From Arthrobacter agilis (GTDB taxonomy: Bacteria > Actinomycetota > Actinomycetes > Actinomycetales > Micrococcaceae), in contig NZ_NFSC01000031.1 in assembly GCF_002157505.1 (NCBI RefSeq), forward strand, positions 310,001 to 374,000: a DNA stretch of 64,000 bases, written 5' to 3'. Within the stretch, counting starts at the first letter, position 1, and every line of letters starts with the position of its first letter. The translations under genes and the position numbers were made by a program. A model generated the notes under the pieces. That model did not search any database. It worked only from the letters and a program-made list of their open reading frames with translations, and was not told the DNA's origin. Positions 10,894-18,462 of this stretch are shown here, in pieces.

Positions 10894-10932
10894 TGTAACA
10901 GGGGGGTTTCGCCATGTGACCCCCCTGTTACA
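10894..10932. promoter_or_regulatory. Perfect inverted repeat upstream of ilvD, operator candidate
   Basis: TGTAACAGGGGGGT (10894-10907) and its exact complement (10919-10932) are separated by 11 bases. If ilvD is leaderless, the repeat spans about -19 to -57, so it is not in the mRNA and is more likely a protein-binding site than an RNA hairpin. I cannot assign a regulator. Confidence 0.6.
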
Positions 10933-11108
10933 GCTGCCTGGGCGCCGACTGGAAGGGCCGTGCCTCCCCGCGCGGGTCCTCGTGCGGGGGCTCTCCGCTC
11001 CGGTACAGTGTGGAATTCGCGGGCGATCCTTCCGGCCCTCCGGCCGAGCGCACCGCGAACAATCCCTCCGGGGACCAGTCCGACAGCCTCCTACCGCAAC
11101 GGCGTGAT

Positions 11109-11576
11109 ATGACTCCCGATGATCCCTCCGGAACCGGCCGACCGCTCGCTGGCGGGCAGGGACTGAAGAACGCCCTCCGCCGCGTGTTCGACGGGCAGAT
11201 CCCGAACTACGGTGACTACAACCTCGTCTTCGCGGCGCCGCACGCGCGGGGCCCTGAGGGCCCGGCGTATCCGATCGGCTACGTGGTGGGGTACCGCTGG
11301 AAGCCTGCCGAGCTGATGATCGCACCGGTGGACCTCGCGGCCATCAGGGGCGCGGGGGTTCCCGTCGAGATCAACATGACCAATCTCGCGCACGCCCTGC
11401 AGTGGGTCGACGACGGCAGCTACGAGGTGGGCACGAGCACCGGCCGGGTCTTCCGCTTCGGCGTCAGCGCGGACCCGGTCCTCGATATCGGTCCCGGCAC
11501 CCCGATGAGGCTGACGCAGGAGGACGACCTGGTCGACTTCAGCTCCTTCATGGATGCCTTCATCGCCATGGCCTGA
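11109..11576 (+). CDS. Uncharacterised protein, 155 aa
   Basis: No family recognised. The core, from about residue 18, has a mixed alpha/beta pattern (VFAAPH, GYVVGYRWKPAELMIAPVD, EINMTNLAHALQW) with an acidic C terminus, no signal peptide and no membrane segment. It looks like a compact cytosolic protein. The start is uncertain: I favour the ATG at 11109, but the frame stays open upstream to a GTG at 11010 directly after a -10-like TACAGT (11004-11009), with no good ribosome site at either. The upstream extension repeats the tetrapeptide D/N-PSG. It is divergent from ilvD and convergent with the next gene. Confidence 0.7.
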   Translation: MTPDDPSGTGRPLAGGQGLKNALRRVFDGQIPNYGDYNLVFAAPHARGPEGPAYPIGYVVGYRWKPAELMIAPVDLAAIRGAGVPVEINMTNLAHALQWVDDGSYEVGTSTGRVFRFGVSADPVLDIGPGTPMRLTQEDDLVDFSSFMDAFIAMA

Positions 11577-11602
11577 GTCCGAGCCCCGAGTCCGCGCCGC
11601 GC

Positions 11603-12571
11603 CTACCCCCAGGGTCCGCGCCGTACGAGGTTGGCCGGCTCCTGGCCGCGGCCGAGCAGTCCGACCTGGCGCCGCAGCAGCGCGAGGATCCGGGGCGGGA
11701 AGGCACCGGTGTTGCCCCCGACGTGCGGCGTGATGATCACGCCGGGAGCGTTCCACAGCGGGTGGCCCTCGGGCAGCGGTTCGGGGTCGACGACGTCGAG
11801 CGCCGCCTTCAGCCGGCCCGCCACGACTTCGCGGGTGAGGGCTTCGGTGTCCACCACCGCACCCCGGGCGACGTTGACGACGAGCGCACCGTCGGGGAGG
11901 GCCGCGAGCACGTCCTTCCCGATGAGTCCGCGCGTGGCGTCGGTGAGCGGCGTGATCACCACGACGACGTCGTGGTGCGGGGCGAGGTCCACCAGTTCGT
12001 CGCTGCCATGGACGTGACCGAGTGCGTCGTCGCGGGCGACGCTGCCGACGCGGGTGACCTTCGCCTCGAAGGTGTCCAGGCGCCTGCGGATCTCCTCGCC
12101 GATGCCTCCGACCCCCACGAGGAGGACCCGGCGGTCCGCGAGCCCGGGATAGCGGGCGCTGTGCCACCGACCTTCGGCCTGCTGGCGGACGGCGTCGTCG
12201 ATCCCCCGCAGCGACGCCAGGGCGAGCCCGACGGCGAGTTCGGCGGTGGCCGCCGCATGCACTCCCGCAGCAGTCGCGATGGCCACCTCGGGTCCCACGA
12301 GGTCCGGGACGCCGTCGTACCCCGTGGACTGCGTCTGGACGAGCCGGAGGTTCGGCGCGGCGTCGAGCGCCCCGTCGAGGTGGTCGCGGCCCGTGTACGG
12401 CAGCACCGCGGCATCGAGGTCTGCCGGGTCGAGGCCCTCCGGTGCGCCCTGGAAGTCCCAGAGCACGACGTCGACGGCCGGGGAGGCACCTGCCAGCCCG
12501 TCTCGCAGGTCGGCGGTGGGGACGCTCAGGGTGCGGACGGTCGGGACATCGGAGCTCGCGGGAATCGTCAT
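11603..12571 (-). CDS. D-isomer specific 2-hydroxyacid dehydrogenase
   Basis: NAD(P)-dependent reductase of 2-keto acids or the reverse; the substrate is not predictable. It has 322 residues. The Rossmann motif GVGGIGEEIRRRL is near residue 153, and the catalytic triad sits in VNVARGAVVD (Arg), DVVDPEPLP (Glu) and ITPHVGGNT (His). The substrate domain is short and diverged from SerA, so this is a paralogue and not a second phosphoglycerate dehydrogenase; there is no ACT domain. The ATG at 12571 has TAGGCT exactly six bases upstream and no Shine-Dalgarno sequence, a likely leaderless start. Confidence 0.9.
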   Translation of the reverse strand: MTIPASSDVPTVRTLSVPTADLRDGLAGASPAVDVVLWDFQGAPEGLDPADLDAAVLPYTGRDHLDGALDAAPNLRLVQTQSTGYDGVPDLVGPEVAIATAAGVHAAATAELAVGLALASLRGIDDAVRQQAEGRWHSARYPGLADRRVLLVGVGGIGEEIRRRLDTFEAKVTRVGSVARDDALGHVHGSDELVDLAPHHDVVVVITPLTDATRGLIGKDVLAALPDGALVVNVARGAVVDTEALTREVVAGRLKAALDVVDPEPLPEGHPLWNAPGVIITPHVGGNTGAFPPRILALLRRQVGLLGRGQEPANLVRRGPWG

Positions 12572-12577
12572 GGCGCC

Positions 12578-12583
12578 AGCCTA
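12578..12583 (-). promoter_or_regulatory. -10 hexamer, probable leaderless promoter
   Basis: TAGGCT followed by six bases and the ATG of the 2-hydroxyacid dehydrogenase gene at 12571. No ribosome-binding site is present between them and no clear -35 is seen. Confidence 0.5.
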
Positions 12584-12747
12584 GTGCCGGGCCTGCGTGC
12601 AACCGCGGAGCGGCCTCGCGGGACGGTGCGGACAAGGGTCCCGAGCGAGGGTCGGGGAGCCGGTTTCATGTTTCGGGCGAAGTGCTGGTAGAGTTTCATG
12701 CTGTTGCGGATGAGCCGATCGGGTGAAATCGGAAGGCAAAACGCTAC

Positions 12748-12820
12748 GCACCTCTAGCTCAATTGGCAGAGCAATTGACTCTTAATCAATGGGTTCCGGG
12801 TTCAAGTCCCGGGGGGTGCA
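12748..12820 (+). tRNA. tRNA-Lys (anticodon CTT)
   Basis: A 73-base cloverleaf can be folded by hand: acceptor GCACCTC/GGGGTGC with one G-U pair, D arm GCTC/GAGC, anticodon arm ATTGA/TCAAT with loop CTCTTAA, and T arm CCGGG/CCCGG with loop TTCAAGT. The anticodon CTT (12781-12783) reads AAG lysine codons. The discriminator is A and CCA is not encoded. Confidence 0.97.
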
Positions 12821-12823
12821 CAT

Positions 12824-12875
12824 CGAAGCCCCGTCCTTCAGGTCTCGCCGCCTGGAGGACGGGGCTTCGTTTTTT
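12824..12875 (+). terminator. Intrinsic terminator of tRNA-Lys
   Basis: Four bases after the tRNA, a 14-bp perfect stem (12824-12837 with 12856-12869), extended by five more pairs including one wobble, is followed by six T (12870-12875). It is a textbook factor-independent terminator. Confidence 0.95.
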
Positions 12876-13013
12876 CTGCCCGTTGCAGGCGGCCCGGTCC
12901 GGGCGCCTCCGCCACAGCCGTCCCCGTCAAGGCTCGGAATCCGTCCTCCGTCCGTTGCACCGCCGCTGCGGACTCCTGCACGATGGCTGGTATCCCACTC
13001 CCGGAGGACCACC

Positions 13014-13256
13014 ATGTTCAGGAACGCGGCGGACGAACCGCCCATCATCGACTTCCACCCGTGGCCGCGCCCGATCCCGGCACACTACCTCTCGGTCCTG
13101 CAGGTCGGCGTCCTGCTCGGCCTCGTGACGATCCTGCTGCTGACGGTGCTTCCGTCCCTCTCGTTCCTCCACCTCCTCGTCAGCGTGCTGGTCCTCGTGA
13201 CGCTGGTGCGGCGCACCCGGAAGCGGCACCCCCGGCGCGAGGACGCGAAGGACTGA
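13014..13256 (+). CDS. Small two-span membrane protein, 80 aa
   Basis: No family recognised. The ATG at 13014 has GGAGG at 13003-13007, an ideal ribosome site that decides the start among several upstream options. Residues about 27-47 (VLQVGVLLGLVTILLLTVLP) and 50-66 form two hydrophobic helices joined by a tight Ser/Leu turn. A basic tail RRTRKRHPRRED suggests a cytoplasmic C terminus. The N terminus is polar with several prolines. The next gene, also with a membrane anchor, starts 46 bases downstream, so the two may be cotranscribed, although that gene has its own promoter-like sequence. Confidence 0.75.
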   Translation: MFRNAADEPPIIDFHPWPRPIPAHYLSVLQVGVLLGLVTILLLTVLPSLSFLHLLVSVLVLVTLVRRTRKRHPRREDAKD

Positions 13257-13289
13257 CCGGTCCCCCGTCGTCTTCCGCCTGCCCGGGCC

Positions 13290-13295
13290 TACGAT
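13290..13295 (+). promoter_or_regulatory. -10 hexamer, probable leaderless promoter
   Basis: TACGAT followed by exactly six bases and the GTG start at 13302. No Shine-Dalgarno sequence precedes the GTG. Confidence 0.5.
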
Positions 13296-13301
13296 GAACA
13301 C

Positions 13302-14009
13302 GTGAACGAAATCCTGTCCTTCGCAGGGAACTACTGGTGGCTGGTCTTCCCGCTGTCAGGTGTGTTCGCGGTGTCGGGACGGCAGTGGTCGGAGGCGAGC
13401 GAACGGCGCCACCAGCGCAGGATGGAGCTCTACCGCCTGAAGCACCCCGGCGTCCTGCACGGCGCGCACACCTCCGAACAGCTCCCGCAGCAGGCACCCC
13501 GGCGCGAACGGGATGTCCAGCATGTCGAGCGCATGCACGACGAGGTCGACAGGAAGTGGCTGTCCTATGAGCTCGACGCGGCGAAGCTGATCGACTACCC
13601 CATGATGACGGACGTGCGGGAGCCGCTCACGGTCGCCTTCCTCAGGGCCAAGCGCGAGGCGGACTCGCTGCGGCCTGAGGAACCCTCCGAAGTGTCCGCG
13701 GAAGACCTCGCTGCCTACCGGTCCGCCGTCACGTCGTACGACGTCGCCTTCCAGGTGGCGGAGACCGAGGCGAGGCGAGTCCGGGCGAGCGGGTTCAGCG
13801 CGGACGAACGGCAGCGGCTCTCGACCGCCCGGAAGCTCGTCACGGTGGCCGTGGACGACGCCGCCACGGCTGCGGAACGCCAGACGGCGTACCGCCGGGC
13901 CCGCCGCGAGCTGGACGGCCTGATCGTCCTGCCGGATGCCACGATCACCTCGCTCGAGGAGAAGGTCGCCGGGGCGATCGGCCCGCGTTCCGAGCCCTCC
14001 CCGTCCTGA
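13302..14009 (+). CDS. Membrane-anchored helical protein, 235 aa
   Basis: No named family recognised. One N-terminal transmembrane segment (about residues 10-26, NYWWLVFPLSGVFAVSG) is followed by a long charged, mostly helical cytoplasmic domain rich in Glu, Arg and Ala. Its coiled-coil-like stretches lie at about 28-45 and 60-220 and may oligomerise or bind a partner. The GTG start fits the membrane segment and the leaderless promoter pattern; an ATG at 13294 is out of frame. It follows the small membrane protein closely. Function unknown. Confidence 0.75.
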   Translation: MNEILSFAGNYWWLVFPLSGVFAVSGRQWSEASERRHQRRMELYRLKHPGVLHGAHTSEQLPQQAPRRERDVQHVERMHDEVDRKWLSYELDAAKLIDYPMMTDVREPLTVAFLRAKREADSLRPEEPSEVSAEDLAAYRSAVTSYDVAFQVAETEARRVRASGFSADERQRLSTARKLVTVAVDDAATAAERQTAYRRARRELDGLIVLPDATITSLEEKVAGAIGPRSEPSPS

Positions 14010-14101
14010 TACGGCGGTTCGCTTCCCTGGGCGCCGCAGCTGAACGATAATCGCTTCCACACGGACGGCGTGGCGCGAGCCACCGGCAGAAGGCGGACAC
14101 C

Positions 14102-14602
14102 ATGGCGGCGACGATCAATTCCTACCTCAGCTTCCGGGACACGGCGGCCCGGGCCATGGAGTTCTACCAGTCCGTCTTCGGCGGCGAACTCCAGCGCAGT
14201 ACGTTCGCGGAGTTCCAGGTGAGCGAGGACCCTGCGGAGCAGCACAAGATCATGCATTCCATGCTGACCACACCGTCCGGACAGGTCCTCATGGCGGCCG
14301 ATACGCCCAACAGTATGGAATACGCCGCCCCGGCCGGGCATTCGCTCTCGGTCAGCGGCGACGACGAGGCGGAGCTCCGCGGGTACTGGAACGCACTCGC
14401 CGGGAGTGGCAGCGAGATCGTGCCCCTCGCGCAGTCACCCTGGGGCGACAGCTTCGGCATGTGCATCGACCGCTTCGGCGTCACCTGGATGGTGAACATC
14501 GCCGGAGCCCCCGCCACCGCCCAGGAGGTCCCTGCAGCCGCCGCTGCGACGGCACCTGCGACCGCCCCTGCAGACACTCCGGGCGACGCCACCGGCGTCT
14601 GA
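14102..14602 (+). CDS. VOC-superfamily (PhnB/glyoxalase-like) protein
   Basis: The first 135 residues match the PhnB-like branch of the vicinal oxygen chelate fold: SYLSFRDTAARAMEFYQSVFGGEL at the N terminus (paired beta-alpha-beta modules) and WGDSFGMCIDRFGVTWMVNI at the end. Proteins of this branch are mostly of unknown substrate; some bind metals or small molecules. Here the usual metal His/Glu positions are only partly kept, so catalysis is unclear. Residues 136-166 are an Ala/Pro/Thr-rich disordered tail. The ATG at 14102 has AAGGCGGA upstream, and GATAAT at about 14045 could be its -10. Confidence 0.85.
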   Translation: MAATINSYLSFRDTAARAMEFYQSVFGGELQRSTFAEFQVSEDPAEQHKIMHSMLTTPSGQVLMAADTPNSMEYAAPAGHSLSVSGDDEAELRGYWNALAGSGSEIVPLAQSPWGDSFGMCIDRFGVTWMVNIAGAPATAQEVPAAAAATAPATAPADTPGDATGV

Positions 14603-14682
14603 CGCCCGGCGTCCCGTCGTCCGCCCTGGCCCGATGCCAGGCGTGCGCTGACTCCTGACCCGACGACTCCTGCTCGACGACC

Positions 14683-15741
14683 TCAGGCGTGCGCGCCCGC
14701 TCCGAAGGTCAGCGTCGGCTCGTCCGGGGTGGAGAGCGTGAGCACGGCCTCCTCGATGCGCTCGTGTTCCTCGATGTCCCGCTCGACGGCACGGAGGGCG
14801 ATGGCGACGTCGTGCTCCCGCCGGTCCCCCACGAGGTCCACCGCCGCCACCAGGTACAGGCGCTCGGGACCCACGTACTCGAGGTGCAGGTACGTCACGC
14901 GCTCGATGCTGTCATGCGCTCCCAACCGCCCGGCGACCGATTCGAGCAGGGCCGGGGACACGGCCTGGCCGACGAGGAAACGCCGGTTGCGGTCGATCAG
15001 GATCACGGCGATCACCCCGAGCAGCACGCCCACCAGGATCGAGCCGACCGAGTCGGGGACGGGAGAGCCGGTCAGCTGGTGCAGCAGGATCCCGAGGAAC
15101 GCGAGGACGAGGCCGATCAGCGCGGCCGAGTCCTCCGCGAACACCGCGCGCAGCGTCGGGTTCGAGGTCGTGGACACGCTCTGCAGCGTGGAGGTGCCCC
15201 CTGCACGTCCGGCTTTCCGCGCCTGCCGGAAGGCCTGGGCGAAGGAGATCCCCTCGAGGACGAACGCGACCGCGAGAACCGCGTACGCGATGCCGTAGTC
15301 CCCGGCCGGTTCGGGTTCGAGCAGTTGCTGGACGCCGTGCCAGATCGAGACCACCGCGCCGGCCGTGAACAGCCCGAAGGCCGCGAACATCGACCAGACG
15401 TACGCCTCGCGCCCGTAGCCCATCGGGTGCGCCCGGTCCCTGCGGCGCCGCGATTTGCGCTCCGCGATGAGCAGGAAGATCTGGTTTCCGGTATCCGCCC
15501 ACGAATGGGCCGCTTCCGCTGTCATCGAGGCCGAGCCCGTGATGAGTGCGGCAACCGTCTTGGCGGCTGCGACCAGGAAGTTGGCCACGAAGGCGATGAT
15601 GACGGTCAGCACTCCCTCACCGCCCGATGGACGATGCCGTTGCCCGTCCTCGCCCTGCCCGTCGGCGCCCTGCGCGTCGGAGCCCTGCCCGTCCTCGCCC
15701 TGCCGGGCCCGGTGCTCAGCCTGCGATACCTGGTTCTTCAT
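14683..15741 (-). CDS. Cation diffusion facilitator transporter
   Basis: Proton-coupled efflux of divalent metals (usually Zn, Cd, Co, Mn or Fe) across the membrane. The 352 residues contain about six membrane helices from residue 45 to 245. The CDF metal-site motif HSWAD in the second helix (EAAHSWADTGNQ) is followed by the matching DSAAL segment in the fifth, and a short C-terminal cytoplasmic domain ends the protein. The start is the ATG at 15741 with GGAAGGG upstream. The N-terminal tail has four QGxDG-type pentapeptides encoded by 15-bp tandem repeats (15640-15699). The metal cannot be predicted. Confidence 0.9.
   Translation of the reverse strand: MKNQVSQAEHRARQGEDGQGSDAQGADGQGEDGQRHRPSGGEGVLTVIIAFVANFLVAAAKTVAALITGSASMTAEAAHSWADTGNQIFLLIAERKSRRRRDRAHPMGYGREAYVWSMFAAFGLFTAGAVVSIWHGVQQLLEPEPAGDYGIAYAVLAVAFVLEGISFAQAFRQARKAGRAGGTSTLQSVSTTSNPTLRAVFAEDSAALIGLVLAFLGILLHQLTGSPVPDSVGSILVGVLLGVIAVILIDRNRRFLVGQAVSPALLESVAGRLGAHDSIERVTYLHLEYVGPERLYLVAAVDLVGDRREHDVAIALRAVERDIEEHERIEEAVLTLSTPDEPTLTFGAGAHA
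15640..15699 (-). repeat. 15-bp tandem repeat, 4 copies, in the CDF transporter
   Basis: Four degenerate units of 15 bp (plus-strand consensus CTGCCCGTCCTCGCC) encode QGEDG-like pentapeptides in the cytoplasmic N-terminal tail. The first and fourth units are almost identical, as after recent duplication. Confidence 0.8.
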
Positions 15742-15802
15742 GCCGCCCTTCCGGAATGCCTTCGCAGGCGGCGGCACTGGGAGTGCCGCCGCCTGCCACC
15801 TG

Positions 15803-15991
15803 CTACTTGGAGGCTTCCTTGTTCACATCCGTCGGCGAGTCGAACTCACGGTCGGGAAGGTTGTTGAGTGTCTCGAGAACGGTGTCGTCAGCGCCCTTGT
15901 CCTGGGCGTGCTTGACGAGGTCCTCCTTGGAGGCCGGGTAGTTCATGCCGCCCAGTGCTTTCTGGATGTCGATCGGACTCGGATCTGCCAT
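15803..15991 (-). CDS. DUF2795 domain protein, 62 aa
   Basis: A short acidic protein that is one DUF2795 domain: IDIQKALGGMNYPASKEDLVKHA and DTVLETLNNLPDREFDSPTDV are the two conserved blocks (a helix, then a NLPDxxYxSPxDV motif). The family is widespread in actinobacteria and often found as solitary small proteins; its role is not established. The ATG at 15991 has GGAGCACCTC-type spacing to AAGGAGCA upstream. It sits alone between the CDF transporter and the glycosyltransferase, all on the minus strand. It has no membrane segment. Confidence 0.9.
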   Translation of the reverse strand: MADPSPIDIQKALGGMNYPASKEDLVKHAQDKGADDTVLETLNNLPDREFDSPTDVNKEASK

Positions 15992-16057
15992 GAGGTGCTC
16001 CTTCGTGTCGGTTCTCTTGCACGGTTCTCTTGCACGGTGCTCCGGATTCGGACACCG

Positions 16058-16921
16058 TCACTGGCCCAGGATCACGTGGGCAGCGTCTATTGCGCGGTCG
16101 ACCACCGTGGTGGGCGCCTCGAGATGCACGGCTCCGGAGGGGATGATGCCCGCCCCGCCATGGCGTTCCATGACGCGCCACTGGGCGGCGACGTCCTCGC
16201 CGGCGTGCTCGGGCGGGAGCTTGTCCCAGAAGTCGAACCCGCCGCACTCCACGAGGGCCTCGCGGTCGAACAGCACGCATCCGCCCACCCAGGCGACCCG
16301 GTACAGCCGCCAGCCCCCGGGCGGGACCGCCAGTTCGGCGGCGGCATGGGCGAGGTTCGCCGCGTTGTGGAGCGGCCAGCGGGCGAAGCCCTCCGACCCG
16401 GGGCGGATCCGCTCCGGCATCACCTCGTCGTCCGGCCACAGCGCCAGCTCCGTCCGCTCGTGCGGCCGGCGGTCCTCGAGGTAGGACAGGCCCTGGACGG
16501 CGGATCCGATGAATCCGCACCGGGCCGCCCGGATCGCCCTGGTCATGCGGTCCAGCGAACCGGGTTCCAACCAGACATCGTTGTCGAGGAACAGGACGAG
16601 CGGGGCGCTCGACAGTTCCAGCAGGTAGTTGCGGTGTTCCGCCAGCCCCCTGCGCGGCAGGTGGCGCACGAGTTGCACCGGGTGGCCCTGGGCCTCGAGG
16701 ACCCGCACCATCGCACGGACGGCGGGCTGCTCGTAGGACGCGTCCTCGCCCTCGGTCTGGTCGCTCACGAGCACCCGGAACGGCACGTGGTCCTGGGCCG
16801 CGAGCCCGGACAGCGTCACGGCGAGTTCGGCGGGGCGGCCGTAGGACGGAATCAGCACATCGACGGCGGGCTCGTCCCCCGCCGTGTCCAGGGCCCACTC
16901 CCCCGACCAGCGGCGGGTCAC
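16058..16921 (-). CDS. Glycosyltransferase family 2
   Basis: Inverting GT-A glycosyltransferase of 287 residues. The family start VDVLIPSYGRPAELAVTLSGLA is at about 20-42, and the metal/nucleotide LDND motif (FLDNDVW) is at about residue 120. The protein has an ED motif (HAGEDVAAQW) near 247 and no membrane helix. Sugar donor and acceptor are unknown. GTG at 16921 overlaps the stop of the hldE-like gene by 4 bases (GTGA), so the two are translationally coupled and this gene belongs to the heptose locus, as the last gene of the aldehyde dehydrogenase-hldE-GT2 operon. Confidence 0.9.
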   Translation of the reverse strand: MTRRWSGEWALDTAGDEPAVDVLIPSYGRPAELAVTLSGLAAQDHVPFRVLVSDQTEGEDASYEQPAVRAMVRVLEAQGHPVQLVRHLPRRGLAEHRNYLLELSSAPLVLFLDNDVWLEPGSLDRMTRAIRAARCGFIGSAVQGLSYLEDRRPHERTELALWPDDEVMPERIRPGSEGFARWPLHNAANLAHAAAELAVPPGGWRLYRVAWVGGCVLFDREALVECGGFDFWDKLPPEHAGEDVAAQWRVMERHGGAGIIPSGAVHLEAPTTVVDRAIDAAHVILGQ

Positions 16922-18462
16922 GGCAGGTCTCCTGCCAGCGGGCTCGAGCGGATCCGGCGCACCACTGCCGCGGTCGAGTGCTCCGGGACGTAGTCGAGGA
17001 TGCTGACCCGGCCGCCGCAGGCCTCGACGGCGGGAGCCTCCTCGAGCATCTGCGCCGTGTAGTCACCGCCCTTCGCGTACACGTCGGGCTTCAGCAGCTC
17101 GATCAGCGGGACGAGCGTGTCGGAGCCGAAGACGGTGACGTAGTCGACGCAGCTGAGCGAGGCGATGACGCCCGCGCGGTCCGCGATCGGATTTATGGGA
17201 CGGTCGGGGCCCTTCAGCCTGCGCACGCCGTCGTCGTCGTTCAGGGCGACCACGAGGACGTCGCCGAGCTGCTTCGCCTGGTTGAGGTAGCGGGTGTGGC
17301 CGCGGTGCAGCACGTCGAAGCAGCCGTTCGTCAGGACGATGCGGCGTCCCGCCGCGCGGTCGGCCTCCACCTTCCGGAGCAGGTCCGCCGTCGACAGCGC
17401 TGTGTCCGCGAACTGTTGCAGATGGGCCGTGAGGTCCGCCGTCGTGCACACGGAGGTACCCGGTCGATGGACGACGACATCGGCGGCCGCCTGGGCGAGG
17501 TCGAGGCTCGTCGTGAGGGGCAGGCCCGCTGCGCGTGCGGCCGTGAGGCTCGCGACGAAGGTGTCGCCCGCGCCGGATGCCTGCTTCTCGGTGGCGGGCT
17601 TGGCCCATGTCCGGTGCTCCTCGCCGTCCTGGCCGAGCAGCACCGTGCCGTCGCGGTCGAGGGTCACGACGACGGCGGCGGCGTTCGTGGCCGCGAGGAG
17701 CTCGCTCCGCCGTTCGGTCACCGTCGCGGCCCGGTCCGACCGCGGGTCGAGGCGCATCGCGAGGACCTGGGCGGCCTCCTGCGCATTCGGGGTGACGATG
17801 TCCGGTCCCAGCGCGGACCACGCCGCGGTGTCGTGGGCGTCGACGACGACGAGCGTCTCCGGACCGATCGTCGAGGCGCGCCCGAGTGCGGACCGGACCT
17901 CCTCCCCGAGAGCACCCGAGCCGTAGTCGCAGACGACGACGGCGTCGGCTCCCGCGACGGCACGGGGGATCCTGGCGGCGAGCGCGGTGACAGCCTCCGG
18001 GGGGAGCTGGTCGTGCGTGTCGTCGAGCCGGAGCATGACCTGGTCACCGCCGAGGATCCGGTACTTCGTGGTGGTGCCCACGCGGTCGTCCTGCACCAGG
18101 TCCGTCGTGTCCACCCCCGCGTCCTCGAGGATCGTGTGCAGGCGGCGACCGGCGTCGTCCGTACCGATGAGCCCGCACATCCGCACACGTGCGCCGAGGG
18201 CGGCGAGGTTCATGGCCGTGTTCGCCGCACCGCCGGCAGCATAGTCGCGCCGGGTGATGTCGACGACGGGCGCCGGAGCCTCACGGCAGAACCGTTCAAT
18301 GGTGCCGCTCCACCATCCGTCCAGCATGGCATCGCCCACCACCGTGATGAGGGGTGCGCGGTCGGCGATGGCGGTCGGGACCCAGGCTGCGAGCCCGCGG
18401 ACCTCGGAGAGGTCTCCCGCGTCGTCCGGCATCGCGTTGTAGTCCTGCAGTGCGTCGTCCAT
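16918..18462 (-). CDS. Bifunctional HldE-like heptose kinase / heptose-1-phosphate nucleotidyltransferase, copy 1
   Basis: In the known HldE pathway, the N-terminal kinase makes heptose 1,7-bisphosphate and the C-terminal domain makes ADP-heptose from heptose 1-phosphate and ATP. Residues about 35-345 form a PfkB/ribokinase fold with AAGGAANTAMNLAALGA and the catalytic GAGD (Asp300). Residues about 360-514 form a nucleotidyltransferase with HRGH at 386-389 and YAKGGDY. The length is 514, slightly above E. coli HldE. The start overlaps the aldehyde dehydrogenase stop by one base (TGATG). A second, shorter paralogue lies at 22040-23407. The nucleotide (ADP, GDP or CDP) is not certain from sequence. 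Confidence 0.88.
   Translation of the reverse strand: MDDALQDYNAMPDDAGDLSEVRGLAAWVPTAIADRAPLITVVGDAMLDGWWSGTIERFCREAPAPVVDITRRDYAAGGAANTAMNLAALGARVRMCGLIGTDDAGRRLHTILEDAGVDTTDLVQDDRVGTTTKYRILGGDQVMLRLDDTHDQLPPEAVTALAARIPRAVAGADAVVVCDYGSGALGEEVRSALGRASTIGPETLVVVDAHDTAAWSALGPDIVTPNAQEAAQVLAMRLDPRSDRAATVTERRSELLAATNAAAVVVTLDRDGTVLLGQDGEEHRTWAKPATEKQASGAGDTFVASLTAARAAGLPLTTSLDLAQAAADVVVHRPGTSVCTTADLTAHLQQFADTALSTADLLRKVEADRAAGRRIVLTNGCFDVLHRGHTRYLNQAKQLGDVLVVALNDDDGVRRLKGPDRPINPIADRAGVIASLSCVDYVTVFGSDTLVPLIELLKPDVYAKGGDYTAQMLEEAPAVEACGGRVSILDYVPEHSTAAVVRRIRSSPLAGDLP

Noticed and set aside
11010-11108. Longer N terminus for the 155-residue protein
   Set aside because: The GTG at 11010 directly abuts the -10-like hexamer, so it would not be in the transcript; kept only as an alternative.
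9046-11112. 688-codon open frame opposite ilvD
   Set aside because: Antisense shadow of ilvD; runs through the hairpin and palindrome regions.
12663-12701. GTTTCATG direct repeats upstream of tRNA-Lys
   Set aside because: Only two 8-bp copies; could be chance, and no promoter or binding-site geometry was evident.
12748-12820. tRNA-Lys as integration site of a mobile element
   Set aside because: No integrase gene and no duplicated tRNA 3' end was seen in the following sequence.
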